Positions 23,290 through 35,989 are shown, numbered from the stretch's first letter. The stretch is DNA of 64,000 nt from Epiperipatus broadwayi (GCA_028023455.1 JAQFVV010006231.1:2931478-2995477); one strand, 5' to 3'. Translations and numbers: made by a program. Notes: generated from the letters alone by a model not told the origin.

Positions 23290-24480
23290 CTTTAATGTTT
23301 TTTGTAGAATTTCCACAATGATAACAATGATTTGTGTTTCCATGTCCTAGATGGTATCTAGTGAATTTTTCCACTTGGTTTAATAATTATTACTAATAGT
23401 GTAGCAATCAGATTTCTCTGTAGGTTCTAATATGTATTCTTAACTAATTCATTCATTTTCTTCACTTTTTCTTTCTGAGCCAACGGGATCTTTCTCGGTT
23501 TAAAAAATATTGGTATTGCCTCTGCAATAACTCTAATGACACAGGGGTGGTTTTTATTTTTCCAGGTTTCCGTTGAACAGTTTAGGAAATTTCCCCCTTA
23601 TTTTGCTCTCAATGTTGATTTTTTTAACCAATGTAAATTTAATGCCCAATCTTTGAACCAATCATGACTGATTAGTGGATTTATTGAAGCATAAACTATA
23701 TACAGAGGTAAATGAAAAGTTTTACTGTTTCTTTTACTAACAGGAGCTTTAACTACTCCTTTGATTTTAATTGCATTATCATTAACATCTAAAACTTTCA
23801 AATCAATTTTTTCGATTATCAGCAACTTTTTACAATTAATACTCAAAGATTCACTGCTTCTGCTATTGGCTTCCATAGATATGAGCTTGCTGCATAACTT
23901 TAACTGAATCATAATTTTATCAGATTAAGTCATTAACTTACTTTTTATGCTAGCCAACTGATTTTCATTTCTATTTGAACCTTTTATGACTAATGCTATC
24001 TTTATTAAGTTTATCTATTCTTTTTTTACATATTAGTTCCAAGTGCACTTTATTGTTACAGATTTTGCAATATTCATTTTTGTGAAAACAGACACTGGCT
24101 TTATGGCCAACTTTACAGATAAATAGAATTTATTATTACTATCATTACTTTTTTAATTTCTAAATACATTTTTTTCAGGTTTATATGACTTACAAATATC
24201 CATTTCTTCTTATCTTGGATTTTTACCTCCATGAATTATCTTGATTGTTCAAGAACCAATTCGTGAGTTAAGCCACATTTTATAGCTTTGCTATATTCAT
24301 ATTTTGCTATCAACTAACAGCTGTTATCTTAAATTGTACTGCTCCTCCCCATTGGAGGCAAACTTTGAATCAGTTTTGAAGTAGGCTTTTAGGACATGAT
24401 CTTGAAGACACAATTCAGAATCTGGGGCATGTCTTTGGGTTGATTTAGCACTGCATATTATAAAGATTTCTCATGGTGTG
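23290..24480 (-). pseudogene. Second Ty3/Gypsy retrotransposon, decayed gag-PR-RT fragment
   Basis: On the minus strand, near 24120-24030, a perfect CCHC zinc knuckle CKICNNKVHLELIC follows a degraded first knuckle (ICKVGHKASVC). This gives the paired-knuckle arrangement of gag in some Gypsy elements. The frame 23912-23598 contains the post-protease segment ending NPLISHDWFKDWALNLHW, like the usual PLLGRDW block. After this, GKFPKLF and VIIIKPSGKI (separate frames near 23590 and 23380) match the start of RT. No DTG active site or YxDD box remains. Many stops and shifts show an old copy, unrelated in sequence to the 8.94-18.87 kb element. No LTRs were found. Confidence 0.7.
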
Positions 24481-24639
24481 TAGTTTTAGGATTCTGCAGG
24501 GATGATTGGTATTTAGCAAAAAATAGTCAGTAATATATCAACAGAATTTTTTATTAGCAGAGAGCAAAAATATAATATCAGCAATGATGATATAAAGTTG
24601 TGGACAGCAATCTTTAAAATATAAGGCAATACAGCAATC

Positions 24640-24785
24640 TGAATAAGTATCACAAGCAGAATAATAAGAATGAACAATAACAATCAGCAGAATAATAAGC
24701 TGAATCCAAACTCTTCACAAGCAGAATAATAAGAAGCTGAATAATCATAACAAGCAGAATAAAAATAATCAGCAGATTAAAAAAT
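24640..24785. repeat. Degenerate short tandem repeat, AGCAGAATAATAAG type
   Basis: The block CA(A)GCAGAATAATAAGAA occurs about five times with irregular spacing. Low-complexity array with no coding content. Confidence 0.6.
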
Positions 24786-26520
24786 AGTCAAAAGCCCAGG
24801 GCTATTTATGTGAACTATTATCTCTTGCATAATCTTTAAAGTTTTGATCAGCATAAATCTCTATCTCTTGCTGAATTCTTAGACTGTTTTTTACGAGGCT
24901 CCTCGTCGACATCTGACATCACTCTAACTCAGCCAGTTTTTATACGAAAATATTCGTTAAACACGTATTGAATTCGTTTTTAAAAGTTCTGTATGATGGT
25001 GCCATCTTCCGATTTATTTTACAAGTAAAAAATAGAAAAAAAACGCATTTAAACCTAAACAAAGAAGGAACATTATTTGTGATTGGTTCTTAGCAAGCTC
25101 TCAGCCGAAAAAGACATTCTGATTGGCTGGAAAGAACAAAGAAACCGCCGATCAAAGAAAATAAAGAAAAACGCTGAGATTTTCATTTCGAATCCAATTT
25201 TAAGATTATAAAATTATATTTATGGAAACTAAAAATGATTCTCAGACAGAATAATAAAAAACAAAATTATTTTCGAAAAATATTGAAGATTTTAGTACAA
25301 ATATTGAAGATGTAGTAAAAAGAAATATTTACTTTTCTATAACTAAAAGTCGATCTTTTTGTTTATATTATAGCTTTTATGTTGCCGATATTGAATATTT
25401 TAGAATAAATAAATAGCAATTTATTTTTGAAAGAACTTTTGTTCTCTTCACAACTTGAAAAAATTAATAATATACTTTTTATAAACGTATCTGAGTTGAA
25501 TTTAATATTATAGGCGAATATGTTTTAACAATAGGTTTTGTCTTCAGTTTGTGAGTTGGCCAATTACAAGCTTTGATTTTTACCTCATATAACCAATGAT
25601 TTAATTAGCGGTTAAAAGGTTAACCTTAATTAAAAAGCAACATCTGACCAGAGCTCTTATCTTATTCAAAATTAATTTTAAAAAGGTAAATGCAAAAATA
25701 AGTCTCCGCTTTTTTAAAAAATAGATTACAATCTAAAATAAAAAGTAACTTGATTACAATCAAAACTTTTTAAAATTAAATGTTTTTTTCAAAAATATTA
25801 AAACTTTGCTTGCTTTTAATTACTGTGAGAGAAAAAATAAGCATCAAAAAAAAATTATTTTAAAATAAAATCTATTGTAAAGTAAAATCACAGAATTTAT
25901 AAAATATAAATGAGTATGTGCACTATAACATACAAAACTTTTAAATAGTTTTCTTTTAAAAACTTTATAAAAATAAAAGTTAGTTTTAATTTCACGATGG
26001 AACTTTGGAAGAAAATAAAAAATCCGGTTCAATATATTGCATCTCATATATATACATGTATATATATTTAATTTAGTAAAATTGTCTGTAGTTTATAGTA
26101 AGAATTTTAAGAATAATATATTATCTTTATTAAATCAATTAGTTTTTTAATCTCATGAAAAAATCAAGATTTCTTTGATTTTCTTTTTAATTTATTTAAA
26201 TTAATTATAACTCAAGATAAACTAATATCTTGAGGTATAAATTTTTTTTAAAAGCTTTTTTTTGTGTGTATGTGTGTTTCTTGGAAAAGGGTGACTTGGG
26301 GGGAGGGTAGAAAGATTTGCAATATGTATTTGTAATTAAAAATATTGTTAGAGTTTATCAGTTTGTATATTGTGCTAATTGATCAGGAACTTTTTCTTTA
26401 TTAAAAAATCCTCAGGAATAAAATGAAGAAAATTGCAAGTGACAAAATTTAGCTAAAAATAAAATGTAATTCCTGTTCGCAAAAAAAAAAGTGTATAAAT
26501 TGCAGTTTTCTTTTGTTCAG
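24786..26520. other. AT-rich stretch without recognisable genes
   Basis: No protein homology. The end of the stretch (26500-26520) is a pyrimidine run ending TTTTGTTCAG, which fits a 3' splice site for the exon candidate that follows. Confidence 0.4.
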
Positions 26521-26679
26521 ATTTATAACAACTTTTTCATTAAAAGTGATAATATACATTGCTATGAAAATGTTCTCCAGCTAGAGAACATCAAGAACTT
26601 CCCTCCTGGGGAAAATTGTCTCCCAACTACACTTGGAGCCACTGATGATTTTCAGCCACAGAAAGTGCCAACCAGCTAG
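26521..26679 (+). CDS. Possible 3'-terminal exon of an unrecognised gene
   Basis: Directly after a good acceptor (GTTTTCTTTTGTTCAG), 52 codons stay open to a TAG at 26677-26679. The frame reads IYNNFFIKSDNIHCYENVLQ at the start and ends GATDDFQPQKVPTS. The segment 26570-26860 is far less A/T-rich than its surroundings and stays so past the stop, as expected for exon plus 3' UTR. I do not recognise the family. No donor-bounded upstream exon could be fixed by eye. A diverged transposable element end is the main alternative. Confidence 0.35.
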   Translation: MYNNFFIKSDNIHCYENVLQLENIKNFPPGENCLPTTLGATDDFQPQKVPTS

Positions 26680-28560
26680 TGAAGGACATGTTCAAGAGCC
26701 AGAGGACTAAAATGAATTCACACCCAAACTATGAACAAATGTCACACATGGACTGCATCCTCATGGTGAAAAATTAACAGCTGATCATTATTTGTTCTAT
26801 AATTAGCATGATATCAACCCAGACTCAGTGAACAGTGGCTGATGTATAGTAAAAGTTTCAACAGTAGAGAATGGGATTTTTAAAGGAGCTTTATCATGTT
26901 GTGATCAAATTAAAAGGGGGGGGGGTATGTTGCTGTATTATTTTATTTCATTTATTTTCTTGTATTATTTTTTTTATTTATCTTTGTTGTACACAAATGT
27001 TTGTATAGGTTAGATTTCCAAATGTTGACTGCTCAATCCTGAAAGACAATAAGGGTGTGTGTAGGGGGGGGGGTTCAGTTAAAATTTCAGTCATAAGCAA
27101 ACTACTGGAAATTTTTTCCAGAAAAAGGAGTACATAAAAGTAAAATCAATGATCATAAGCAAACACCTGGAAATGTATGCCATCCTTTAATAACAAGTAT
27201 AAAATTATTTAACATGAGTGAAAGTAAAGGGTTAGAATGAAGTGAAATTCAGCTCACCCTAATATTAAATCGCCTTAATGTTTACCCCTATCTAGACAGG
27301 ATCTCCATAATAAATTTGGGTTGTTGTTGGTCATATGGTTGTGATGGCACATTTTATTGAGGAAGATTATAAAAAAATGTTAATAATGGGACTGTTATAA
27401 AATTGGTAATTTGAAGGAGATAATTTTTTGCAGGTATTTTCTTTTGGAAATAGATCAAGTCAGTTTAGAATGCTATGAAGGGAGGATTGGGAAAGAAGAA
27501 TGAAATAAAAAAAAGAATAGTAAAAAGATTATTAAAAGCCATACTTGAATAAGTGGATTTTTGAAGGAATTTAAATATCTTTGAATATTAAGTAAATAAA
27601 TTTAAATTATTTTAAATATTAAAATACTTATCAGTATACTTATAGTCTCTGAACCCTAAAGAAGTGAAAATACTATGATTATGATATGAGATATTTCAAA
27701 AGCAAGCTAAGTATGAATAAAAACTAAATTTAGAATATATAGACTACCTTTTCTGTATAAATGTCCAGAACATTTATGAGAATATTACAGTTACCCAGAA
27801 AAGAAAAGAAAAATGTTTTACTATTTTATTTTTAATTACTCTTTACTTTTTCATGTTGGAATACAGTTTTCTCTATTACAGATATTTTATTTCAAAGTTG
27901 TTGTTTTTTTAATTTTCGTCTGATTTTGTTTCACATAAATCTACATGTGATATGTATTATTAATATGTGTAAACAAACAAAGTTTCTGTTAACAACATAA
28001 CTCTGCTACTTTTATTGATATAATGTAATTCTTTGAGCTCACAATAAAATTTCTTGATTAAAAAAAATGTATGAATGCATTATATCACATTAACATGTGG
28101 AATTGACTATAATTCTTAAATAATCATTTACAAAAGTAATTGAAGATTTTATAAATAAAAAGAAGGTTTTAATTTTAAAATAAATTAATTTATAAATAAT
28201 ACTTCATAATTTAATTACAAAAAAATGAATTGCTTCTTTTCTCTCTAATCTAACTGTATACTTCTGATTATATTTCTTAAACGTTTATAATGCTCCCCCC
28301 CCCACCCCATTGTTTTATTATGATTTCAAAATCTTTTTAAAAATCCACTTCTTATGCATTTGAATTCAATGTTTCTACAATCTTTTACATATTTTCAGTT
28401 TTGACTGACCAATAGCCTTTATCAAGTTATAAATATAATTTTAATAGACAAAATTTAATTTTTTTTTAAATAATTTAAGTAATAAACACAATTCTTGTAT
28501 GTAAACATAAAATTATTACTAATGTATTTTTGTATTTATATTAGAATTATATTTGCAGCT
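26680..28560. other. Possible 3' UTR then AT-rich DNA
   Basis: 26680-26930 keeps a mixed composition and could be transcribed with the preceding exon candidate. Two G runs (26917-26926 and near 27067) are followed by A/T-rich DNA with no features that I recognise. Confidence 0.3.
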
Positions 28561-28593
28561 TTGATGAAGACTTTTGATCAGTTGAAACTGTAA
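28561..28593 (+). ncRNA. Hammerhead-like motif (family P)
   Basis: The order is TTGATGA, A, GACT, loop TTTGATC, AGTT, GAAAC, TGTA, followed by AATAAATAAATAATTAT. The core differs from CUGAUGA at C3 only, and stem II can form four pairs including one G-U. Stem I is not convincingly paired. The tail (GAAACTGT(T)AAATAAATAAA) is shared with the palindrome at 33369-33526. Confidence 0.3.
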
Positions 28594-28599
28594 ATAAAT

Positions 28600-29693
28600 A
28601 AATAATTATAAAAGCAATTCATTCACATGCAAAACAGATGGATTTTTTTTTTTAAATGTAATTTTTTTCCCCAGGATTTTGCTCTCAGTATATATTTGTA
28701 TATACATTTAATATATAATTTTTAAATATATATTTGTACATATTTTTTAAAATATTGTATAAATATTTTACAGAATGATAAATGCATATAAATGTTATAA
28801 AGAGTAATATACTGTAATGGTCAGATAAGTATAGTTCTCAAAACTAATCCTAAGAACCAAGCTATAATCATTAATTCATGTGCATATGTGTAACATCTAT
28901 ATCAACACTACCACAGGCAACACAAAGTTGAACTTTAAGACAGTTTCCATATGATTATCATATCTGATGTTAACATATATGCCGTTATCTTATATACTGC
29001 TGAGATCAGGGAGATACAAGAGTCTCTTAAGGACTAAAATGCTAATTAAACAAGACACAAATTTGAGAGGTAATGAGTATATATACTTATTAGTAACAAA
29101 AAAACATATAATACAGCAAAAGAAAAGTTCATATGTGACTGGTTATATTCTTACAACTAGATTCAAAGCAATGAATTAGTGAATATAATAGTTATAGTGA
29201 TAGAACAGCATTATTATCAAGATCTTTTATTAAAATTATGGGACTATATGTTTTAAACAATTCAATAATTTTCAGGGTGAATGTTCTTCTGTGGTCTAGC
29301 TATTAACTACTTTATAATTAAAGCAGGGTAAAGCTGGGAGTATTTATTTACATCCATTGAAATTACAGTTATTATTAAATAACCACAAATGACTTCAGAT
29401 TATGACTTACTACACGATTGCTACTTCAGGCTCTAAAGTACATTTAAGAAATACTAAGCATGGTGCTAGGTTATGCACAACACAAAAGTTTATCTGATGA
29501 TAAAAAAGAGATGTGCTATGCCTACCTTGGTGAGGCCATACCCAGAAAATTCATTGGATCAGTGAGTCATATGAAGCAAGAAAGGATATCTGCTTATATA
29601 ACTGGTAACCAACTTTATCACTATCAAGTAGAAAAATTTATCTGCCTTGATAATAATATAATAAAATAAAAGAACAACAAAGATTATTCAGAT
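28600..29693. other. Stretch without recognisable genes
   Basis: A 69-codon + frame at 29460-29669 (MVLGYAQHKSLSDDKKEMCY...) has a balanced composition, but no family resemblance and no splice or polyadenylation context stronger than background. I leave it uncalled. Confidence 0.35.
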
Positions 29694-29698
29694 ATGAG

Positions 29699-29699
<1 letters not shown>

Positions 29700-29776
<77 letters not shown>
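29700..29776. repeat. (TA)n microsatellite
   Basis: A near-pure TA dinucleotide run of about 75 bases, interrupted once by TCTA. A shorter run follows at 29875-29892. The repetitive Y/I frame across it is an artefact. Confidence 0.95.
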
Positions 29777-29782
<6 letters not shown>

Positions 29783-29899
29783 GAGAGATGTTTGCTTTGG
29801 TATAACCATATCTATCAAACAATTGGCTAATCAATTTCTACAAAGCAGGAATAATCATCCGCTTATAAAACAAATATATATATATATATATAAATAACC

Positions 29900-32310
29900 C
29901 AGCAATACAAGTTAAATGAAAAATGAACAATACTTAGCCATTAATTATAAAAGTCTGGAAATGAAGGTTTATGATAAAACATGCATTAGTAGCCATTTTA
30001 TAAGATTGCACAAGTGGTCACATATTATTTCACCAATGCCTAATCAGCTCAATCAATATAAATACTCGTGGAAAATGATAAAAATGTTTCATTTACCCCT
30101 ACTTAATTAAGATCCACCCTAAAGTTTGTACTCAAGGATACTAATAAATACAAACATATATATAAGGTGGCTCGAGGTCTGAGATTTAGGCATATAACTA
30201 TAATTAAACATTTACTTAAAATTGACTTTAAATTATTTTGGCTAGCATAACTTAAATAATATATTATAATGGTATAGACTCATGGGGTGAACCTGGGATG
30301 ATAGCCACATCATCATCATCAACCTCAAGTCAAAATAAAATTTAAAGATAAAAGAAATTGAATATGAGGAATGAGAAATCTGCACCAACATTATAACTAA
30401 GTATAAGTCCACCAACATTACACAAAAGTAATACTCATTCATCATGATAAATGATTAACAATAAAAATAAATCAACTGTCAATATTGTGACTGGATTTGA
30501 AATGAGTCTACTATAGACCAGGCTAATAATTTAGCCCTTGCAAGCTTGAGGCAGATCATTTACACATTAATATGGATGCACAAACTTAAGTGCTAATTCA
30601 TCAGAATATATAACAATAAAAACAATAATGCTTGGAAACGAAAACATGCTGATGATCATTAATGCTCTGGCCACTTAGTACCTTTAATGTATTGGCAAAC
30701 TATAATCTTAATTTTTAATAAATACTAAACTAAATAAAATATAGTGCATGGTCTTTAAAGGAATATCTCTTTGCACCAATTCAGGATCAACATTAACAGG
30801 ATGGTAGTAAACACTAAATATAAAGCCTTTTTATATGTACAGTTTATCCAAACCACTTTGAACACTTTTTAGCAAAACTCTTTATTTATACATATATACA
30901 TAACCTATGTTTCAATTGCCCTGCAGTTTTCTTCAAAGTTATGATATAATGAACAAAATAAAATACATAACTATATAATAATACCATAAAAATGTAAGCA
31001 ATAAAATACTAAAAACAACATAAAATATATAAAAATATTAATAAAGCTGAAATAAATAATGAAACAATCTAATGTGTGTCTTTCTACTTCTCTTTGCATT
31101 TTTTAAGAAAAACAAATCTTCACACCTACTCGCACCCCAGCTACAATATAAAGACTTTAAGGAAATAAGAGTGGGAGTACCCTTACAGTTATTATCTTTT
31201 TTAAAAAACGGCGCTGGTGTGGAGATTCATTAACCTTCTATATAGATAATATAAATTTTATTTCTTTATTAATTTACTTTATTATAAATTTAAAATGCCT
31301 AATTTTTTAAGTTTACATAGATAATATATTTTATTTTCTTCTTTAGTACTTCAAATTATCTATTTGTATTCATTTAACATACTTTGTTTAAAATTTATTT
31401 ATTAATATTTCGAATAAACTGTTATGAAATGATTTATTTATCAATTTTAGACTTCTTTTTTTTCATCAATCAATTTTATACTTTACAGTTACTTAAATTG
31501 TTTTACATTGGTTTTTTTATATCTGAAACTAATTTATGCAATAACTATGGAAAATCAATTTTTTTTTTTTTATAAAGTAAATTTCAATTCATTATTGTTA
31601 TATATATTTTTATTAATTATATTATAAAATTATTTTATGATTTAACTGATGGAAATACAAAAAATTACATATAATTAAAACAAGCATATGACGTTTATCA
31701 CGTTATCATCTTATACAGCTACGAAGTTAAATTAAATAAGTGATATAAATTGTTTGGCGTCATAGAAAAATTACGATTTATCTTGTTACCAAATAACAGA
31801 AAGATTATTATTTAATTAAATAATAAAAGTGTTTTGACAGTTTACGATGGAATGTAGAATATAAAGTTTCTGATATAAATTATTCAATTATGATATCTGA
31901 GGATTCATTAACTGCATTGCTGAAAGATTGTCACCCTGAAGACTATATATAGGAAAGAATCACTAAGTGCATCACGTGATAAACTCAAACTTCTGGTACG
32001 ATTCGTAGGTATCTGCTAGTGAAATGGCTTTCAGATATTAGACTTCACCATTAATAACTAATAAGAAATACTTGATCAATAAAATTTCTTTTGCACTGTG
32101 ATTTAGACATTAATCATTAATAGCTAGCACTGTTTTATGATATAATTCTTTGCTGGTTTTTCTAAGATATATTTGTTCTGTTTTCTTTTTACATTTTATC
32201 TTTTTTTAATTAATGTTACTTATTTTTGAATACTTACATTATCATAGGTTCCTTGTCATTGGGGGCTTGTTCATAGCATTATTCATCGCTTGAACTTTTT
32301 GTGGTCTACA
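29900..32310. other. AT-rich stretch, one hammerhead-like site, no genes
   Basis: No coding homology. A minus-strand hammerhead-like motif lies at 30901-30944 and is listed separately. A small CpG-containing block (AACGGCGCTGG) lies near 31208. Confidence 0.35.
30901..30944 (-). ncRNA. Hammerhead-like motif, weak
   Basis: On the minus strand: CATAAC, TTTGAAGA, then AACTGC-AGG-GCAATT (stem II with one C-A mismatch), GAAAC, ATAG, GTT, ATG. The flanking CATAAC and GTTATG could pair as stem I. The core fits CUGANGA except for C3. Reported as a candidate only. Confidence 0.3.
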
Positions 32311-32395
32311 GAACGCTGGGTTTCACAAATAAATTTTCATCCAGTAATGTAACGTTGGGTTCCACAAATAAATTTCCATCCAGTAATATGATGTA
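32311..32395. repeat. Tandem duplication, about 42-bp unit
   Basis: Two adjacent copies of GTTGGGTTYCACAAATAAAT, then TTYCATCCAGTAAT. Non-coding. Confidence 0.7.
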
Positions 32396-32924
32396 TGATC
32401 CTTGAATAGTAAACTATAATTTCTTTACTGTGATCTTGAAAGAGGCAATATAATCAAAATTAAATAAATACTCAAATAATTTGTGTTTGTCTGAGAGATG
32501 GTGCTTCATTTTACTTAGAAATATTTGCTGAACTATTTCCAACATCTAGAATTAATTTTTAAATATCTTTAGAAAATTTTTATTTAAACTCGTCTTAAAT
32601 ACAGTTTTCTCATGTCTAAAGGTGTCAGGTTCATTTCCCATGCATGTATTGTTATTGGTCAGGTCAATAATACCTAAAGAGTAAAGAATATTACTACTTG
32701 AACATTGTGCTATCTATTAATCTGTGTACTGCAATAATAGTTGATTGTATTAGAAAATTTATATAAAGTTTAAATTTTTCTAATTACATTAAAATAATCC
32801 AATGTATAAATACAAATTAAATAGTTTGTAGCTTAGATGGTTATTTAGAACTGGTAATTTATACTTGAATAGCAATCCATAAATCTTTAATCCTTTAGAT
32901 CAACCTAACCATACAATTAACACA

Positions 32925-33010
32925 AAGACAAAACTCTCCATACAGTAGTGCCACTCAGTGCAAGCCAGACTAATCAATGGGTGCAAGAAGATTTATGTAT
33001 AAAATCCCTA
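32925..33010 (+). repeat. Solo arm of hammerhead element family H1
   Basis: AAACTCTCCATACAGTAGTG, then CCACTCAGTGCAAGCCAGAC, TAATCAATGG and TAAAATCCCTA match the 100-bp arm of the element at 45972-46473. No partner arm or ribozyme core was found nearby, so this is a fragment. Confidence 0.6.
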
Positions 33011-33368
33011 GAATTTTGTCTCTGTGTTAACAGCTTGTGTAAGCATAAAGAATGGTGATCATATGATTTTCAGTGGTTAAATCATGCAATTATTTGAAGT
33101 TGGATATAAGACTCTTGTTTAAGGATTTTGTGTGCTCTGCAAATATGAAAAGACTTAAAAAGTTCGTCTCAAAATGGCATGGCTGGCAAAGAATAGTTAG
33201 GGCATCATATCTGATACATTGATCATTTAAGCAGTAAACATACTTGTAATATTAATAATGATAATGACAAAAAAGTCTTTTAAATATTTTAATTTTGTCT
33301 ATAGATACATGAAATATATAAACTTTGATTAATGAAAACTCAAGATTCATTTATAATAGAACAATACT

Positions 33369-33526
33369 TATTTCACTATAAACTCATCAACACTCCTTTA
33401 ACACTTTAAGCAAATAATTTTATTTATTTAACAGTTTCGACTGTACTAGTACAGTCGAAACTGTTAAATAAATAAAATTATTTGCTTAAAGTGTTAAAGG
33501 AGTGTTGATGAGTTTATAGTGAAATA
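33369..33526. repeat. Perfect 158-bp palindrome without spacer
   Basis: Every base from 33369 to 33447 is the exact reverse complement of 33448 to 33526 (my manual check). The axis falls in CTGTACT|AGTACAG. Reading outward from the axis in either direction gives ACAGTC, GAAAC, TGTT, AAATAAATAAA. This looks like the distal half of a hammerhead stem II followed by the GAAA box and downstream sequence. A related tail occurs at 28584-28610. No protein is encoded. Confidence 0.9.
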
Positions 33527-34516
33527 TAAAAAGAAGCAAAATATAGAGGGAGAAAGAAGAAATGGATAAGAGTTATATGTGAACAATACTTATTGCTAAA
33601 AAAACTGCTGTTGTATAAAATTGGGATAACAGCTTCTAATATAACTTATCATACAGGAAAAAAATAAGTTTAGTTGAATTGATAGATGATCTTTGAATTT
33701 TTTAGGACAGGCACAATATTAAATGAAAGAGAATTTTGCAAGGAGATCTAACTTGATATCTTCTGTTTTTGGAATTTCTAAACCGATCCCCATATTATCA
33801 ATGTTTATGCTTCAACATTAGATTCTAAAACTTTAGGGGTAAGGGAGTATCTCTTTCATTAAGTTGTATCATTCTATGAATACCATTTAAAGACTTTTTT
33901 GAAGCCTTTACTACATAAGTTAATAGAAAATAAGTGTTTTTTTCCAACTTAAAAATCTTAGATAGAAGACATACTATTTTATAATTTTATTCAAAATTAA
34001 TCCAAAAACCATATGCACCAAAAACTCGAGAAAAAATAAGTAATTTATCTTTTAACTTTATAGCATGCACCCATTGAAACATATATTTTAGTGAAGTTTG
34101 CTTATAATCACATGCACTCAAAAACACAACATATGCTCAAAAATTAAAAGTTATTTATAAGATGATTTTGTTTGTATTTCTTGATATACTTAATTATTTT
34201 ATTTATCTCTTGGGCTAAAATAGAGTTAGGCTTTACATATTTGCTAGCAGAGATGATCATAGATGGACAGTTTTAAAACTGGATTCCAAGAGATTGTAAA
34301 AAACCTAGAAAGTGACAACATGTAAGGTAGATAGATGAAATAAGGAAGTATGCTAGAATGATGTGGAGAAGAGAGGCTAGAGATCAGAGAAGATGAATTA
34401 AACTTGGGTAGATCTTCATTCTGCAGTGGATTGATAATAATTAAAAGTAATGACATAAAACAATTCTTATACTTAAAATGTCATTAATCATGATTAATTG
34501 CATAATATTTTTATCT

Positions 34517-34519
<3 letters not shown>

Positions 34520-34610
<91 letters not shown>
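34520..34610. repeat. (CT)n microsatellite
   Basis: About 90 bases of CT dinucleotide with a single TTT interruption near 34596. The L/S-repeat frame over it is an artefact. Confidence 0.97.
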
Positions 34611-34954
34611 GCTTCTAATTTATTCAACACTTTTCACTTTTATTATGTTCATTGAATTCAATACTAATTCATCTATAACTCTCAATTAGTCAATTTTTAA
34701 AAAGTTTCCTAACAAATACTTTTAGAAAAAGTTAATAAATTAAAAATGAATCTAATATGATATTAATTTTTCAAAAAAGTGTAATAGCCAACTGTATACA
34801 AGTTTTGTAATTAAATCTAAGTTAAAACATTATTAAATAACAAAGCAATGTAGAATTAAAATAAGTTTAGGAATAGATCACATATAAATGATAGACATAA
34901 TGATGTCAACATTCTATAATATATTTTTAACCTATATAATTGTCCTTCATATTT

Positions 34955-35010
34955 AATGCAGTGGTAGAGAGTCAGTCCCTGGGATCGATCCCATTACTGG
35001 GCACTTCTAA
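34955..35010 (+). repeat. tRNA-like fragment, possible SINE remnant
   Basis: GCAGTGGTAGAG resembles an A box and CCTGGGATCGATCCCA resembles a B box with T-arm. The tRNA cloverleaf is not complete, so I read it as a tRNA-derived repeat remnant rather than a tRNA gene. Confidence 0.3.
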
Positions 35011-35276
35011 CATCTATACATCTTAGGAACTCTTGAAGAATAAAGCCACTTGATTTTTTTTTTATATTATTAATACAACTAGATATATCTGGCCTATGAA
35101 AAGGCCATCACTTTTTTTAATTGGTTACTTTAACACTTTTTTAAAGATTTAATGTAAATTAAACAAAAGATTTTAATATATAAATAAATGTAAAAAATGT
35201 ACCCAATTGGAAAGATTGTCATTTTTGTAATAGTTGTTTTTAATTGGTTGCTTTAACAATTTTTTTTTTTTGCTTT

Positions 35277-35552
35277 GCAGAATTACTTACTTTGAATTAA
35301 TTGCTTGTAATCAAATTAAGCCCCTTAAATATAAGGAAGGAATTACTTCCTTTGCAAATGCTTGTAATCAAATTAAGCCCCTTAAATATAAGGAAGGAAT
35401 TACTTCCTTTGCATAAAATGCTTCGTAAAAAAATTATGTTTATTAATGGCAGAATTACTTCCTTTGCATAAAATGTGCTTCATAATAAAAATTACGGATT
35501 ATTAAATATAAAGAGTGGAATTACTTCCTTTGCATAAAATGTTCATAATATA
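35277..35552. repeat. Tandem repeat array, about 57-bp unit, degenerating
   Basis: The hairpin-forming block GGAAGGAATTACTTCCTTTG recurs about five times. The first two full units start at TGCTTGTAATCAAATTAAGC (35302 and 35359, period 57) and are almost identical. Later units lose the middle part. Confidence 0.85.
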
Positions 35553-35759
35553 AATTATGGTTTAGTTGGTATAATTATTTATTTATAAAAACAAATTTAA
35601 AGTTGTTGTTTTTTTTTTTTTTGTGTGATTTTTCATTTGTAAATTTGATAGCATTATAAACATAATAGTTTTTTTTTAATTGGTTATGAATTTGACATGT
35701 GTCAGCCTTATAGACAGACATACATTTACATGGAATTTATATATATATAGATAATAGTC

Positions 35760-35895
35760 CTGCATGGTTTGATGCAATGGTAAAATGATAGATTCTGGAG
35801 TTCAAGGTTAATGGATCACATTTCCCGTTCTGTTCTTTCCGATCCTCAGACTTTTTACAAATCCCAAGCAATAAACCATTTAATTATTTTTCATA
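35760..35895 (+). repeat. SINE-like element, copy 1
   Basis: A tRNA-like head (GATGCAATGGTAAAATGATA, then CTGGAGTTCAAGG) is followed by a unique body and a conserved tail TCCCAAGCAATAAACCATTT. The same order occurs at 43115-43245 and 61168-61295. The head would supply Pol III A and B boxes. The tail probably recruits a partner LINE. Confidence 0.5.
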
Positions 35896-35989
35896 ATATA
35901 ATAATAGTTAAGGGTGAATTTCATATACTATTAATATCTATATTAAGTAATAAATTGTAGATTTATGCTTTACGCTTGTCCAAATTATG

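Noticed and set aside
26643-26675. CTGATGA followed by GAAA, hammerhead-like
   Set aside because: The spacer cannot form a stem II, no NUH triplet follows at a sensible distance, and the bases fit an open coding frame better.
29694-29897. 67-codon frame rich in I and Y
   Set aside because: It is the translation of a TA microsatellite.
34498-34689. 63-codon frame rich in L and S
   Set aside because: It is the translation of a CT microsatellite.
35277-35552. CRISPR-like array
   Set aside because: Repeats are directly adjacent, degenerate and without unique spacers of fixed length, in eukaryotic DNA. It is an ordinary tandem repeat.
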